From: Sinorhizobium sp. A49
GTDB lineage: Bacteria; Pseudomonadota; Alphaproteobacteria; Rhizobiales; Rhizobiaceae
Direction of reading: 5' to 3'
DNA length: 64,000 nucleotides
NCBI RefSeq assembly: GCF_002002725.1
Contig: NZ_MUNW01000052.1
Span: 58,613-122,612 of the forward strand
Shown: in pieces, positions 18,801-26,137 of the stretch
Layout: each line of letters opens with the position of its first letter
Position numbering within the stretch: position 1 is the stretch's first letter
The notes under the pieces: generated by a model
The model's input: only the letters and a program-made list of their open reading frames with translations
Told to the model about the DNA's origin: nothing
Database searches by the model: none
Position numbers and translations under genes: made by a program

Positions 18801-20047
18801 TGGCCGAGCAGGGCTTCACGCTCACCGGCCAGGCCGCCGTCAATCTCACGATATCAGGGTCGGCCAAGGCGCCGCAGATCGCCGGCACGATCACCACATC
18901 AGGCGGGCGCCTCGTCGACGTCCGGCGCAACCTCGCACTCAACAACCTGACGGCCAACGTGGCGCTCGACGGCAGGCAGGCGACGATCACAAGGCTTTCC
19001 GCCAACCTTGCAAGCGGCGGCTCGGTCGAGGTCACCGGCACGGTCGGCACCGTTGCCGGTTCCGGCTTCCCGGCCAACCTGACGATCAGGCTCAACAACG
19101 CCAGCTATGTTGACGGCACGCTGTTCAACGCCCAGCTCGCCGGCGAGATGACCTTGACGGGTCCGCTGGTCGCCACGCCGACGCTCGGCGGCAGGGTAAC
19201 GATCCGCAGGGCGGCGATAACCATCCCGGAGAAACTGCCGACCTCGCTGTCGGCGATAGATATCAAACACAGGAATGCACCGCCCAAGGTGAAGCAGATG
19301 GCGAGGGACCTGCGCAGGGACGAGAGGCCTGCAGGCGCCAATGCCAGCGGCGTCATTGCCTTCAACCTTGGTGTAACCGCCAACCAGGTCTTCGTGCGCG
19401 GGCGCGGCATTGATGCCGAACTCGGAGGCGATCTGACCATCCGCGGGACAGCCGTGCAGCCGACGATCTCAGGCGGTTTCGAGATGCGCCGCGGCCGCCT
19501 GGAAATCCTCGGCAAGCGCCTGACTTTTACCGACGGCACCATCGGTTTCGGTGGCGACCTGATCCCGACACTCGATCTCAAGGCGACCTCGACCTCGGGC
19601 GCGACGACCATCACCGTCAATGTCGCCGGCTTTGCCAACAATCCGCAGATCACCTTCTCGTCGTCGCCGGCCCTGCCGCAGGATGAAATATTGGCGCAGC
19701 TGATCTTCAACCGCTCGCTCTCCAATCTTTCGGCCTTCCAGATCGCCCAGCTGGCCTCCGCCGTCAGCCAGCTGGCCGGTGGCGGCTCGACCTCCCTGCT
19801 CGATGGCCTGCGCAACAAGCTCGGCGTCGACGATCTCGACGTGACCACCGACGAGAACGGCGGCGCCTCTGTGCGGGCCGGCAAGTATCTCAACGACCGC
19901 ACTTACATCGAACTGCAGCAGGGCTCGGACTCGGGCTCCAGCAAGGCCGTGATCAATCTCGATGTCGGCAAGGGCGTCAAGCTCAAGGGCTCGGCCGCTG
20001 GCGATGGTTCGGCATCAGGCGGTATCTTCTTCGAAAAGGAATACTGA
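15872..20047 (+). CDS. tamB: Translocation and assembly module subunit TamB
   Basis: A very large (1391-residue) AsmA-like, periplasm-spanning protein. One N-terminal helix (about 12-35, GLYVLGALAVAALLLVAFVG) anchors it in the inner membrane. The rest is a long run of beta-rich repeats of the kind that form a hydrophobic groove. The C-terminal 350 residues are the conserved TamB domain (DUF490): VTIRRAAITIPEKLP, the FEMRRGRLEILGKRLTFTDG strand pair, and LPQDEILAQLIFNRS, ending in IFFEKEY. Partner of TamA upstream. The gene ends before a perfect inverted repeat facing the convergent MerR gene. Family assignment is firm; the exact balance of protein and lipid roles is not settled. Confidence 0.94.
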   Translation: MNQVVRFLRATLRYGLYVLGALAVAALLLVAFVGFTTPGARLVAWAIEKYAATPDQIVRIADPSPLLTGKFTAGSVTLFDGEGIYAEVRDLSLNWSPAALLSFRFDAAALSAGSIRVERLPVPSTETKEVRSTFALPVDIKIDAIDLKEIVIGKAIAGEDQFLTASGKVDATNESIALAVTAAQRDRPEARAIADIVFNPAGNELKLEATVNEPANGVLARLLRLPNEPAVNITVTGEGPLSDWAGTGTAALDGIEILKLDGRHVLSTDGMHTLTLAGGGGFSSLMPPALRPMFEGSTSIDLATAFDGKGMVRVDKGTISTGALALNASGTFNSQGDNNLQANLAGTNGAIDFRWPLEKGEARALINTVNLSLIGDAQSAILDIAADVASVALPDVALGAVKLSAQSDGFNLATQSGPIKTTVEVGQAGFDNADLARLVQAPMKIVGDIVVATDSIAFNPVTIESPGIGGTVEGAFSRETNTVAATFKLFAVPSALPPAAAAKFDGTIALAGSLKTGADGSVTIENIDLKSGTIEAAGSVALAGGNLTADLKGVLPDLGKLLADAKGKADFTAAVTGPLSELGIKAELTSSGATLAGRTLSDLTIKADATANQSSPQAKLTATGALDGQPIDVRADVVSKDGRTSIPVLEARIGENTLNGTISFTPDFKPDGTVDFKLPDLGLLAAMAGQKASGDLAGSAAIKTTNGITSIVLKAGGSGIKRDDLTIAKPTADITIADLSALAIKGSVRAETIAQGPNRVSGLSLDFTQQAGKTGFAIDGRYDGGPLTAKGDLTSSNGRTEIRLSSFYATPRQIALKLAAPTVIVIEKGTVRLNALTVQASRGTIAVSGTAGEKLDITAKLNALPAALVNAFAPNLGAEGTIAGTVDVDGTAAAPLVAYNLKWSGASLSAARSAGVGAFDISADGRFANNRVTLDTTLSGAGGLSFRGGGNVDIGGNMPISMRFNGNVPFALIANLMAEQGFTLTGQAAVNLTISGSAKAPQIAGTITTSGGRLVDVRRNLALNNLTANVALDGRQATITRLSANLASGGSVEVTGTVGTVAGSGFPANLTIRLNNASYVDGTLFNAQLAGEMTLTGPLVATPTLGGRVTIRRAAITIPEKLPTSLSAIDIKHRNAPPKVKQMARDLRRDERPAGANASGVIAFNLGVTANQVFVRGRGIDAELGGDLTIRGTAVQPTISGGFEMRRGRLEILGKRLTFTDGTIGFGGDLIPTLDLKATSTSGATTITVNVAGFANNPQITFSSSPALPQDEILAQLIFNRSLSNLSAFQIAQLASAVSQLAGGGSTSLLDGLRNKLGVDDLDVTTDENGGASVRAGKYLNDRTYIELQQGSDSGSSKAVINLDVGKGVKLKGSAAGDGSASGGIFFEKEY

Positions 20048-20096
20048 GGCGGCAGGTGACCGACGTCGCCTCGGCTGTAGCTGCGCCTACTTTCAC

Positions 20097-20149
20097 CGCC
20101 AATGAACAAACCCGCGGATCGTTTCGATCCGCGGGTTTGTTCATTGGCG
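20097..20149. repeat. Perfect 25-bp inverted repeat between convergent genes
   Basis: Arms 20097-20121 and 20125-20149 are exact reverse complements with a three-base loop (TTT). It lies 50 bp after the tamB stop and 38 bp before the merR stop. Such a stem could end transcription from both sides, but there is no T run on either strand, so an exonuclease-blocking or protein-binding role is also possible. Confidence 0.85.
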
Positions 20150-20186
20150 CCATTCGTCGTCGGGCGGCGAGGCTGCCGATCGAGCG

Positions 20187-21272
20187 TCAGAGCCCAGGGC
20201 GAAAGTAGATACCGCTGAGCTTGCCATCGGGGGCGAGCGTCAGGCCGCATTCGAGCGTTCCTTTTTCGAACCGCACGTCATAGACGTCGGAACCCTCCTG
20301 CAGCACGCCCTTGAACGCCACGCTCCGCAACGCCCCCAGACGGTCGAGTTCTGCCTTGACGATCGGTGCCTGTTCATGCGCGACTGCTGCAAGTGCCGGC
20401 ATCATTGCGTCGTAGTCGGGCTCGCCGCGCTGATGCTCGGCAATGACGCGGCGAAGCAATGCCTCGCTGTCGGGAAACGGAATCTTGTCCTTCACCCGTT
20501 TCTCCAGGTCGTCGGCAACGGCACGCGCCTTTCTCTCGTCGATGCGCTTCGCCGGTTGTTCGTAGCCGCCCTGGTGCAGGACCACGCTTTCCACGTCACC
20601 CCGGTCGTTACGGATGAAGGAAAGCTGTGCCTGGACGACCCGATAGAAGAACAGGTCGTCCGCTTCCGGGTAGATTTCAATCGCGCTCTGTCCGGTCAAC
20701 TGCGCCATCAGTCCACCCTCGCGGCGGGTGATGCTGAGCACGTCGCCGGTCTCGAACTGAAAGTCGCCAACCAGTCCGTCATGTCTTTGCGGATCGAAGC
20801 GAACTTCCGTTCGCGGTCGCGCCTGCTCGTAGCGTCGCCATGCGACGGTATCCGGCGATAGGTCGGTCATCCTGGTCTCCTTGGCAAGCGTGATGAGTTC
20901 GCTGATCGAGACGGCCTGGCCGCTCGATATCTTCTGCAGCGCAGCGCCGATCAGCGACAGGCTGTGTTCGACCCGGTCGCGCAGATCGACGAGCGCCGAT
21001 TGCTGGATCGTCAGCGTCTGGCCGAGATCCGGCGCGGTGCCGGCAAGCAGGATGGTGATCCGCGTCAGGCTGAGGCCGAGACGCTTCAGGGCGAGGATCT
21101 CGGTCAACCGGGCGATTTCCGCGCCGCCATAGAGCCGCCAGTTCTTTTCCGTCCGGCGCGGCGCGATCAGGCCCCGGTCTTCATAGACGCGCAGCGCCCT
21201 GACCGTCAGGCCGAGACGTTCGGCGCATTCGGCAGCGGTCAGAAGGTGGTCATGGTTTCGCTTGTCGCTCAT
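20187..21272 (-). CDS. MerR-family regulator with large C-terminal DUF3471-like domain
   Basis: Residues about 8-75 form a MerR DNA-binding domain (LLTAAECAERLGLTVRALRVYEDRGLI, then NWRLYGGAEIARL). A short coiled-coil-like helix follows. The remaining roughly 230 residues are unusual for MerR. They contain a module resembling the domain often found at the C-terminus of serine beta-lactamase-like proteins (FQFETGDVLSITRREGGLMAQLTGQ, FFYRVVQAQLSFIRND, VLHQGG), and a final segment ending GKLSGIYFRPGL. I read it as a possible ligand-sensing domain; the ligand is unknown. AGGAG lies before ATG 21272. It is divergent from the aminoglycoside kinase gene. Confidence 0.85.
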   Translation of the reverse strand: MSDKRNHDHLLTAAECAERLGLTVRALRVYEDRGLIAPRRTEKNWRLYGGAEIARLTEILALKRLGLSLTRITILLAGTAPDLGQTLTIQQSALVDLRDRVEHSLSLIGAALQKISSGQAVSISELITLAKETRMTDLSPDTVAWRRYEQARPRTEVRFDPQRHDGLVGDFQFETGDVLSITRREGGLMAQLTGQSAIEIYPEADDLFFYRVVQAQLSFIRNDRGDVESVVLHQGGYEQPAKRIDERKARAVADDLEKRVKDKIPFPDSEALLRRVIAEHQRGEPDYDAMMPALAAVAHEQAPIVKAELDRLGALRSVAFKGVLQEGSDVYDVRFEKGTLECGLTLAPDGKLSGIYFRPGL

Positions 21273-21577
21273 GAAAGTCTCCTGAAATCGTCTTCTAAGC
21301 TATGACCTTAGGTTCGGCTCAAGCGGTATTTTGTGCGGATTGCATCGAGATTGCGCCAAGAACGAAAGCATTCCGGCCAGGCCGACATGGATTTTGCACA
21401 ATGCCGTCCCTACATGCCCTCCCGCCGCTGTTGCATGTTTTCATGCCTTGAGCCGTATCCGGTTTAGCGTTGAAAACATGTAGAGTTTCATGGTGCTACG
21501 GAGAGCCCTGTACGTCAGAGAGGACGCGCAGATCTGTCGTCTGCATTTTCAGCACAACGCATATATTCAGGTGTTTC
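21273..21577. other. 305-bp divergent region between merR and the kinase gene
   Basis: Should hold promoters for both genes. I see no clear spaced palindrome of the MerR type (19-20 bp spacer) that I can place with confidence, and no second gene. In-frame codons upstream of 21578 exist but encode an atypical cysteine-rich leader that the kinase family lacks. Confidence 0.5.
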
Positions 21578-22369
21578 TTGTCTCTTCAGTTTCCCGATAT
21601 CGATCTTCCGCCTGGTTTCGCACCGCTGCTCAAAGGCTATTCCTGGCGAAAGGACAGTCTTGGTCAGTCGGCATCGAGCGTCTTCCTGTTCGACGCCGAA
21701 GCTCGCACTCCTCTGGTTCTGAAGGTCGAGCCGTCTGGCCCCTTCGACGAGCTTGTCGATGAAGCCGAGCGCCTCGAATGGCTGGGCAAGCAGGGGATGC
21801 CTTGCCCGCGCGTCATCGCCCGCGACGAGTACGCTCGCCGGAACTGGCTGCTGATGGAGGCGGTCGACGGCGTAGACCTCGCCTCAAGCTCTCTTGCTGC
21901 GTCAGAACAGGTGGTCCTGCTTGCCGAAGCGGTGCGTCGCATGCATGCGCTTGACGTCGAGGCGTGCCCCTTCGACCATCGGGTCGACGCACGCGTTGCG
22001 ATCGCCAGGCTGCGCGCGGAGGCGGATCTGATCGATGTGACCGATTTCGATAAGGAGCGGCTCGGCAAGACCGCTGAAGAACTGTTCGTCGAGCTTCAGG
22101 CCAAAATCCCGCAGGAAGAAAAACTCGTCGTCACCCATGGCGACGCCTGCCTGCCGAACATCATCGTCAGGGATGGTCGCTTCGCCGGCTTCATCGATTG
22201 CAGTCGTCTCGGCGTTGCCGATCCCTACCAGGATCTGGCGCTGACCTGCCGCAGCATTGCCTACAATCTCGGGGAGGAATGGGTCCAGCCGTTTCTCGAT
22301 CTCTACGGCGTCCGTCGCGCCGATCCCGATAGACTCGACTTCTACTGCCTGCTCGACGAGTTCTTCTGA
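21578..22369 (+). CDS. APH(3')-II-like aminoglycoside phosphotransferase
   Basis: A kinase-fold enzyme that would phosphorylate the 3'-OH of kanamycin/neomycin-type aminoglycosides with ATP. Seen: LVLKVEP with K49, the catalytic motif VTHGDACLPN with D189, the metal motif GFIDCSRLGVADPYQD with D207, and a C-terminus LDFYCLLDEFF. All of these sit within one or two positions of APH(3')-IIa numbering, and the 263 residues match the 264 of that enzyme. This requires a TTG start at 21578, with AGG six bases upstream; an in-frame ATG at 21470 would add 36 residues without family counterpart. Aminoglycoside kinase is the best reading; natural function in the host is unproven. Confidence 0.85.
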   Translation: MSLQFPDIDLPPGFAPLLKGYSWRKDSLGQSASSVFLFDAEARTPLVLKVEPSGPFDELVDEAERLEWLGKQGMPCPRVIARDEYARRNWLLMEAVDGVDLASSSLAASEQVVLLAEAVRRMHALDVEACPFDHRVDARVAIARLRAEADLIDVTDFDKERLGKTAEELFVELQAKIPQEEKLVVTHGDACLPNIIVRDGRFAGFIDCSRLGVADPYQDLALTCRSIAYNLGEEWVQPFLDLYGVRRADPDRLDFYCLLDEFF

Positions 22370-22386
22370 GCGCGCGAGGCAAAGAT

Positions 22387-22417
22387 GGCCCGCGCCGCCT
22401 ACGCGGCGTCGCGGGCC
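22387..22417. terminator. GC-rich hairpin at the convergent kinase and VOC gene ends
   Basis: An 8-bp outer stem, GGCCCGCG (22387-22394) with CGCGGGCC (22410-22417), and an inner GCCGC pairing. It overlaps the last codons of the minus-strand VOC gene. There is no T run, so termination is only likely. Confidence 0.45.
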
Positions 22418-22896
22418 TCAAGGTTCAGATCGACGATATCCGCATCCATAAGGTCGATATCTTCAAGGGCGTTGAACAAAGCCCAGATGTGGCCAAACGG
22501 ATCGATGAAGGCACCGACGCGGTCTCCGGTCGACAGTGTCTCGGCCGGGTTTCTAAGCGCTGCGCCCGCTCCGATCGCCCGACCCATGACCCGGTCGACG
22601 TCCTTGACATGCAGCTCGAGAATGACAGCCGTCGTGCCAAGCGCGTGCGGCGACCTTGGCCCACCAAGCTTCGGCTCGGCGTCCCGGCGCGGATTGGCGC
22701 CGGCGATCCGGAAGACGGATTCGCCGATCCTGAGGTCGGCGCTGGTCAAAATCCCGCTCGGCCATTCATGCCGCTGCACCAGTTCGGCGCCCAACACGTC
22801 ACGATAAAAAGCAATGGCACGGTCTTCATCGCCATGCCTGACAAAAAGCTTCACACAGATCTGCCGATCGGCCAGCCTGCCGCCATTGATGACCAT
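22399..22896 (-). CDS. PhnB-like VOC-superfamily protein
   Basis: A 165-residue glyoxalase-fold protein of the PhnB/3-demethylubiquinone-like type: ICVKLFVRHGDEDRAIAFYRDVLGAELV at the start, ESVFRIAG in the middle, and VGAFIDPFGHIWALF at the end. ATG 22896 is chosen because GGAGGA lies just upstream; the TTG at 22908 would sit inside that ribosome site. Single gene, convergent with the kinase. Members of this group include resistance proteins and enzymes of unknown substrate; nothing in the neighbourhood decides between them. Confidence 0.82.
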   Translation of the reverse strand: MVINGGRLADRQICVKLFVRHGDEDRAIAFYRDVLGAELVQRHEWPSGILTSADLRIGESVFRIAGANPRRDAEPKLGGPRSPHALGTTAVILELHVKDVDRVMGRAIGAGAALRNPAETLSTGDRVGAFIDPFGHIWALFNALEDIDLMDADIVDLNLEARDAA

Positions 22897-23008
22897 GACA
22901 TCCTCCAATCTCGGGTGAGGCGCACATCATAGACAACCACGAGAACAAATCAAGAACAATTGCGTTGTAGCGACGTTTTTCACACCCTCCCAGGGTGGAC
23001 CGAAGGCG

Positions 23009-23443
23009 CTAAAATGCGCCCGTCAGCTTGCTCGTTTTCAGCAGGATGTTCGTCTCCGACACGGTGATACCGTCGATCAACCGGATCCGTCTCAGGGTCT
23101 CGTCGAACGACACCAGATCCCGATCCTCGAGTTCGGCGATGAAGTCCCAGCGGCCGTTGGTGCTGTGCAGCGCCCTGACCTGCGGCAGGCCGCGCAACTG
23201 CTCGGCAACCCGGTCGGCCATCTTGCCGTGGACCTCGATCATCACCACGGCGCGCACCCCGGAGGCCGGAATTTCCGATCCGGTGCGAATGGTAAAGGCG
23301 GCGATCGTGCCGTTGGCGACCAGCCGGTCGATGCGGGCTGCAACGGTTGCGCGCGAGACCCCGGTGCGTGCCGAAAGGGTCGAAACCGGCATGCGGGCAT
23401 TCTGGCGCAAGGCGCTGATCAGCGCCTGGTCAAGGTCGTCCAT
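23009..23443 (-). CDS. Lrp/AsnC-family regulator, probable arginine-catabolism regulator
   Basis: A 144-residue Lrp-type protein: an N-terminal helix-turn-helix (LDQALISALRQNARMPVSTLSARTGVSRATVAARIDRL) and a C-terminal RAM effector domain (VRAVVMIEVHGKMADRVAEQL, then WDFIAELEDRDLVSFDETLRRIRLIDGI). The ATG at 23443 is preferred; a GTG at 23452 is in frame. It is divergent from the arginase gene, 138 bp apart, with an inverted repeat between. In Agrobacterium-type arginine catabolism an Lrp-type protein controls arginase and ornithine genes, so the same job is inferred here, probably with arginine or ornithine as effector. Confidence 0.9.
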   Translation of the reverse strand: MDDLDQALISALRQNARMPVSTLSARTGVSRATVAARIDRLVANGTIAAFTIRTGSEIPASGVRAVVMIEVHGKMADRVAEQLRGLPQVRALHSTNGRWDFIAELEDRDLVSFDETLRRIRLIDGITVSETNILLKTSKLTGAF

Positions 23444-23475
23444 AGCTCTCACTTTGTAAAATCGGACTTAGCAAT

Positions 23476-23503
23476 CTGTCGATCTTATCTCTCCAATCGA
23501 CAG
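23476..23503. promoter_or_regulatory. Candidate Lrp-type operator between regulator and arginase genes
   Basis: Perfect 8-bp inverted repeat, CTGTCGAT (23476-23483) and ATCGACAG (23496-23503), with a 12-bp spacer, centred in the divergent region. Centre-to-centre distance of arms is 20 bp, about two helical turns, as suits a dimeric or octameric Lrp protein. Inferred, not shown. Confidence 0.5.
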
Positions 23504-23581
23504 TTTTCCATCTTTTTGCTGTCACGCGTTTTGACGATAATCCGCGCAACTCACGGAATCACCAGGAAGGAACGGGCGGAT

Positions 23582-24505
23582 ATGACCACCATCACGCTGA
23601 TCGGCGCACCCATCGAAGAAGGTTCTGGACGGCGCGGCGCAGCCATGGGGCCGACGGCGCTTCGCATCGCCGGTATCGACACCGTTCTGCGCGAGCTCGG
23701 CCACACGGTCTACGACGAGGGCGACGTCAAGCCGCTGCCGGCGCGCGACCTCGCCAACCACGCTGGCGCCAACAACCTGCAGATCGTCGCCGCCTTCGCC
23801 CGCGCGCTGCACGACTCGGTTCACGACACCGTTCGCAAGGGCCATTTCCCGATCATTCTGGGTGGCGACCACGCGCTGTCGATGGGTAGCGTTTCCGGCA
23901 TGGCGCGTTACGCCGCCGAAGTCGGCCGCCCACTGTTCGTGCTCTGGCTCGATGCCCATGCCGACTTCAACTCTCCGGCAACGTCGCCGTCCGGCAACAT
24001 GCACGGCATGCCGGTCGCCTTCTTCTGCGGCCAGGCTGAATTCACCCCGATCCTGCCGGCAGACCGGCCGATGGTCGATCCGACCAAGGTCTTCCAGGTC
24101 GGCATCCGCTCGGTCGATGACCGCGAGCGCGAAGAGATCGCCGAACACGGCGTGCGCGTCTACGACATGCGCGCGGTCGACGAACTCGGCATGGCGCACA
24201 TCATGCGTCATATTCTCGATGAAGTCCGCTCGGCCAACGGCCTCCTGCATGTCAGTCTCGACGTCGACTTCATGGATCCCGAGCTGGCACCGGGTGTCGG
24301 CACCACCGTTCCGGGCGGCGCCACCTTCCGCGAAGCCCACCTGATCATGGAAATGCTCTGGGAAAGCGATCTCGTCTCCTCCCTCGACGTCGTCGAACTG
24401 AACCCCTTCCTCGACGATCGCGGCAAGAGCGCGCGTGTCCTGGTCGAGCTGACCGCGAGCCTTTTCGGCCGCCGTGTCCTTGACCGCCCGACCCGCAGCG
24501 CCTGA
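23582..24505 (+). CDS. Arginase
   Basis: Hydrolyses L-arginine to ornithine and urea with a di-manganese centre; cytoplasmic. The 307 residues carry the full ligand set: GGDHALS (H97), LWLDAHADFN (D124, H126, D128), HGMP (H141), and SLDVDFMDPE (D227, D229). ATG 23582 has AAGGA upstream. The frame extends in-phase through the regulator's region, but those residues are not homologous. Ornithine aminotransferase lies 128 bp downstream on the same strand, so the two enzymes convert arginine to ornithine and then to glutamate semialdehyde. Probably regulated by the divergent Lrp-type protein. Confidence 0.95.
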   Translation: MTTITLIGAPIEEGSGRRGAAMGPTALRIAGIDTVLRELGHTVYDEGDVKPLPARDLANHAGANNLQIVAAFARALHDSVHDTVRKGHFPIILGGDHALSMGSVSGMARYAAEVGRPLFVLWLDAHADFNSPATSPSGNMHGMPVAFFCGQAEFTPILPADRPMVDPTKVFQVGIRSVDDREREEIAEHGVRVYDMRAVDELGMAHIMRHILDEVRSANGLLHVSLDVDFMDPELAPGVGTTVPGGATFREAHLIMEMLWESDLVSSLDVVELNPFLDDRGKSARVLVELTASLFGRRVLDRPTRSA

Positions 24506-24509
24506 GCCC

Positions 24510-24612
24510 CTGCATAATTCCTTGAAACGAAATCGTTTAAAGGGAAAATTATGCAGAAAATCAAAGTGCTACAGCGACCTTTGCGCGTCTGATTAGACGC
24601 GCGGCGCTGTAG
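24510..24612. repeat. Two-hairpin intergenic mosaic element
   Basis: First hairpin at 24510-24556, outer arms CTGCATAATT and AATTATGCAG. Second hairpin at 24569-24612, outer arms CTACAGCG and CGCTGTAG, with an inner perfect arm pair GCGCGTCT/AGACGCGC. It fills the gap between the arginase and aminotransferase genes. I recall closely similar sequences as common intergenic repeats in Rhizobiaceae; a genome search is needed to confirm. In the mRNA it would form two stems between the coding regions. Confidence 0.65.
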
Positions 24613-24633
24613 AAAAATAACGGAGGACGACGG

Positions 24634-25839
24634 ATGAATACCACGGCAGACCTGATCGAAACCGAATACCGGCTCGGCGCACACAACTACAAGCCCCTCG
24701 ATGTCGTGCTTTCGCGTGGCGAAGGCGTCTATGTCTGGGACATGGAAGGCAATCGCTACCTCGACTGCCTGTCGGCCTATTCCGCCGTCAACCAGGGCCA
24801 CTGCCACCCGAAGATCTTCCAGGCGATGATGGAGCAGGCGCAGAAGCTGACGCTCACCTCCCGCGCCTTCCGCAACGACCAGCTCGCGCATTTCTATGAA
24901 GAGATCGCGGCACTCACCGGTTCGCACAAGGTGCTGCCGATGAATTCGGGCGCAGAAGCCGTCGAGACCGCCGTCAAGGCCGTGCGCAAGTGGGGCTACG
25001 AGGTCAAGGGCGTCGCTGAAAACAAGGCCGAGATCATCGTCTGCTCCAACAATTTCCATGGCCGCACCATGGGTATCGTCGGCTTCTCGACCGATCCGGA
25101 CGCGCGCACCGGCTTCGGCCCGTTTGCGCCCGGCTTCAAGGTCGTGCCCTTCGGCGACATCGACGCCTTCCGCGCCGCGATCACCGAAAACACCGTCGCC
25201 TTCCTGGTCGAGCCGATCCAGGGGGAAGCCGGCGTGCTGGTTCCGACCCCGGGCTACTTCCCGGCGGTACGCGAGCTCTGCACCAGGCACGGCATCACGC
25301 TGATCCTCGACGAGATCCAGACGGGCCTCGGCCGCACCGGCAAGCTGCTTGCCGAAGAACACGAGGGCATCGAAGCCGACGTGACGCTGATCGGCAAGGC
25401 GCTTTCGGGCGGCTTCTATCCTGTCTCGGCCGTGCTTTCGAACTCTGAAGTCTTGGGCGTCCTGAAGCCCGGCCAGCATGGCTCGACCTTCGGCGGCAAT
25501 CCGCTCGCCTGCGCCATTGCCCGCGCGGCGCTCAAAGCCCTGACCGAAGAAGGCATGATCGAGAACTCGGCGCGCATGGGCGACCGCTTCCAGAAGGGCT
25601 TGACCGACATCCGGTCGAACATCATCAAGGAAGTGCGCGGCCGCGGCCTGATGCTGGCGGTCGAGCTGGTGCCGGAAGCCGGTGGCGCCCGTAAATATTG
25701 CGAAGCGCTGAAGCAGCTCGGCATCCTTGCCAAGGACACCCACGGCGACACGATCCGCATCGCGCCGCCACTGGTCATCACCGCGGAACAGGTCGACTGG
25801 GCCGTGGAACAGTTCGCCAAGGTTCTCGCCTCGGCCTGA
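24634..25839 (+). CDS. rocD: Ornithine aminotransferase
   Basis: Transfers the delta-amino group of ornithine to 2-oxoglutarate, giving glutamate semialdehyde and glutamate; PLP class-III aminotransferase. The 401 residues show [45 protein letters not shown] and [16 protein letters not shown] with the cofactor lysine K255. These motifs separate it well from acetylornithine aminotransferase, and the arginase neighbour agrees. GGAGGA precedes the ATG. The gene ends 24 bp before a strong hairpin at 25864. Rhizobia more often use ornithine cyclodeaminase, so the aminotransferase route is worth noting. Confidence 0.93.
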   Translation: MNTTADLIETEYRLGAHNYKPLDVVLSRGEGVYVWDMEGNRYLDCLSAYSAVNQGHCHPKIFQAMMEQAQKLTLTSRAFRNDQLAHFYEEIAALTGSHKVLPMNSGAEAVETAVKAVRKWGYEVKGVAENKAEIIVCSNNFHGRTMGIVGFSTDPDARTGFGPFAPGFKVVPFGDIDAFRAAITENTVAFLVEPIQGEAGVLVPTPGYFPAVRELCTRHGITLILDEIQTGLGRTGKLLAEEHEGIEADVTLIGKALSGGFYPVSAVLSNSEVLGVLKPGQHGSTFGGNPLACAIARAALKALTEEGMIENSARMGDRFQKGLTDIRSNIIKEVRGRGLMLAVELVPEAGGARKYCEALKQLGILAKDTHGDTIRIAPPLVITAEQVDWAVEQFAKVLASA

Positions 25840-25863
25840 CTTTCAGCCACCGTTGAATTTTCC

Positions 25864-25893
25864 CTTGCGCCCCGGCATCGACCGGGGCGCAAG
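25864..25893 (+). terminator. Hairpin after the arginase-aminotransferase pair
   Basis: A 12-bp perfect stem (25864-25875 with 25882-25893) and six-base loop. A second small stem, ACTTGC/GCAAGT, follows at 25904-25919. No strong T run, so the type is uncertain. Confidence 0.6.
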
Positions 25894-26137
25894 TGGTATT
25901 AGCACTTGCAAAAGCAAGTCTTAACGAATCCCGGCCTATAGTCCCTTCCCAAAGCGCAAAGCGGTTCCTCCGCGCATGATGCAGCTGCGCCCCGCCGGAT
26001 GTCGTCGGCGGACTTTTGAAAACGCTCCCCATCGGCTCAATGGCCGCGCCAGCCGCGACCGCACCGCACGGAGATGTAACGAGTTTGGCGGTGTCGCGCC
26101 CTTGGCGGCGTCGACCGGAAAGCTGGAAGGACCTTCG

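Noticed and set aside
24208..25743. Minus-strand frame of 511 codons opposite arginase and aminotransferase
   Set aside because: Spans two recognised genes and the repeat between them; antisense composition.
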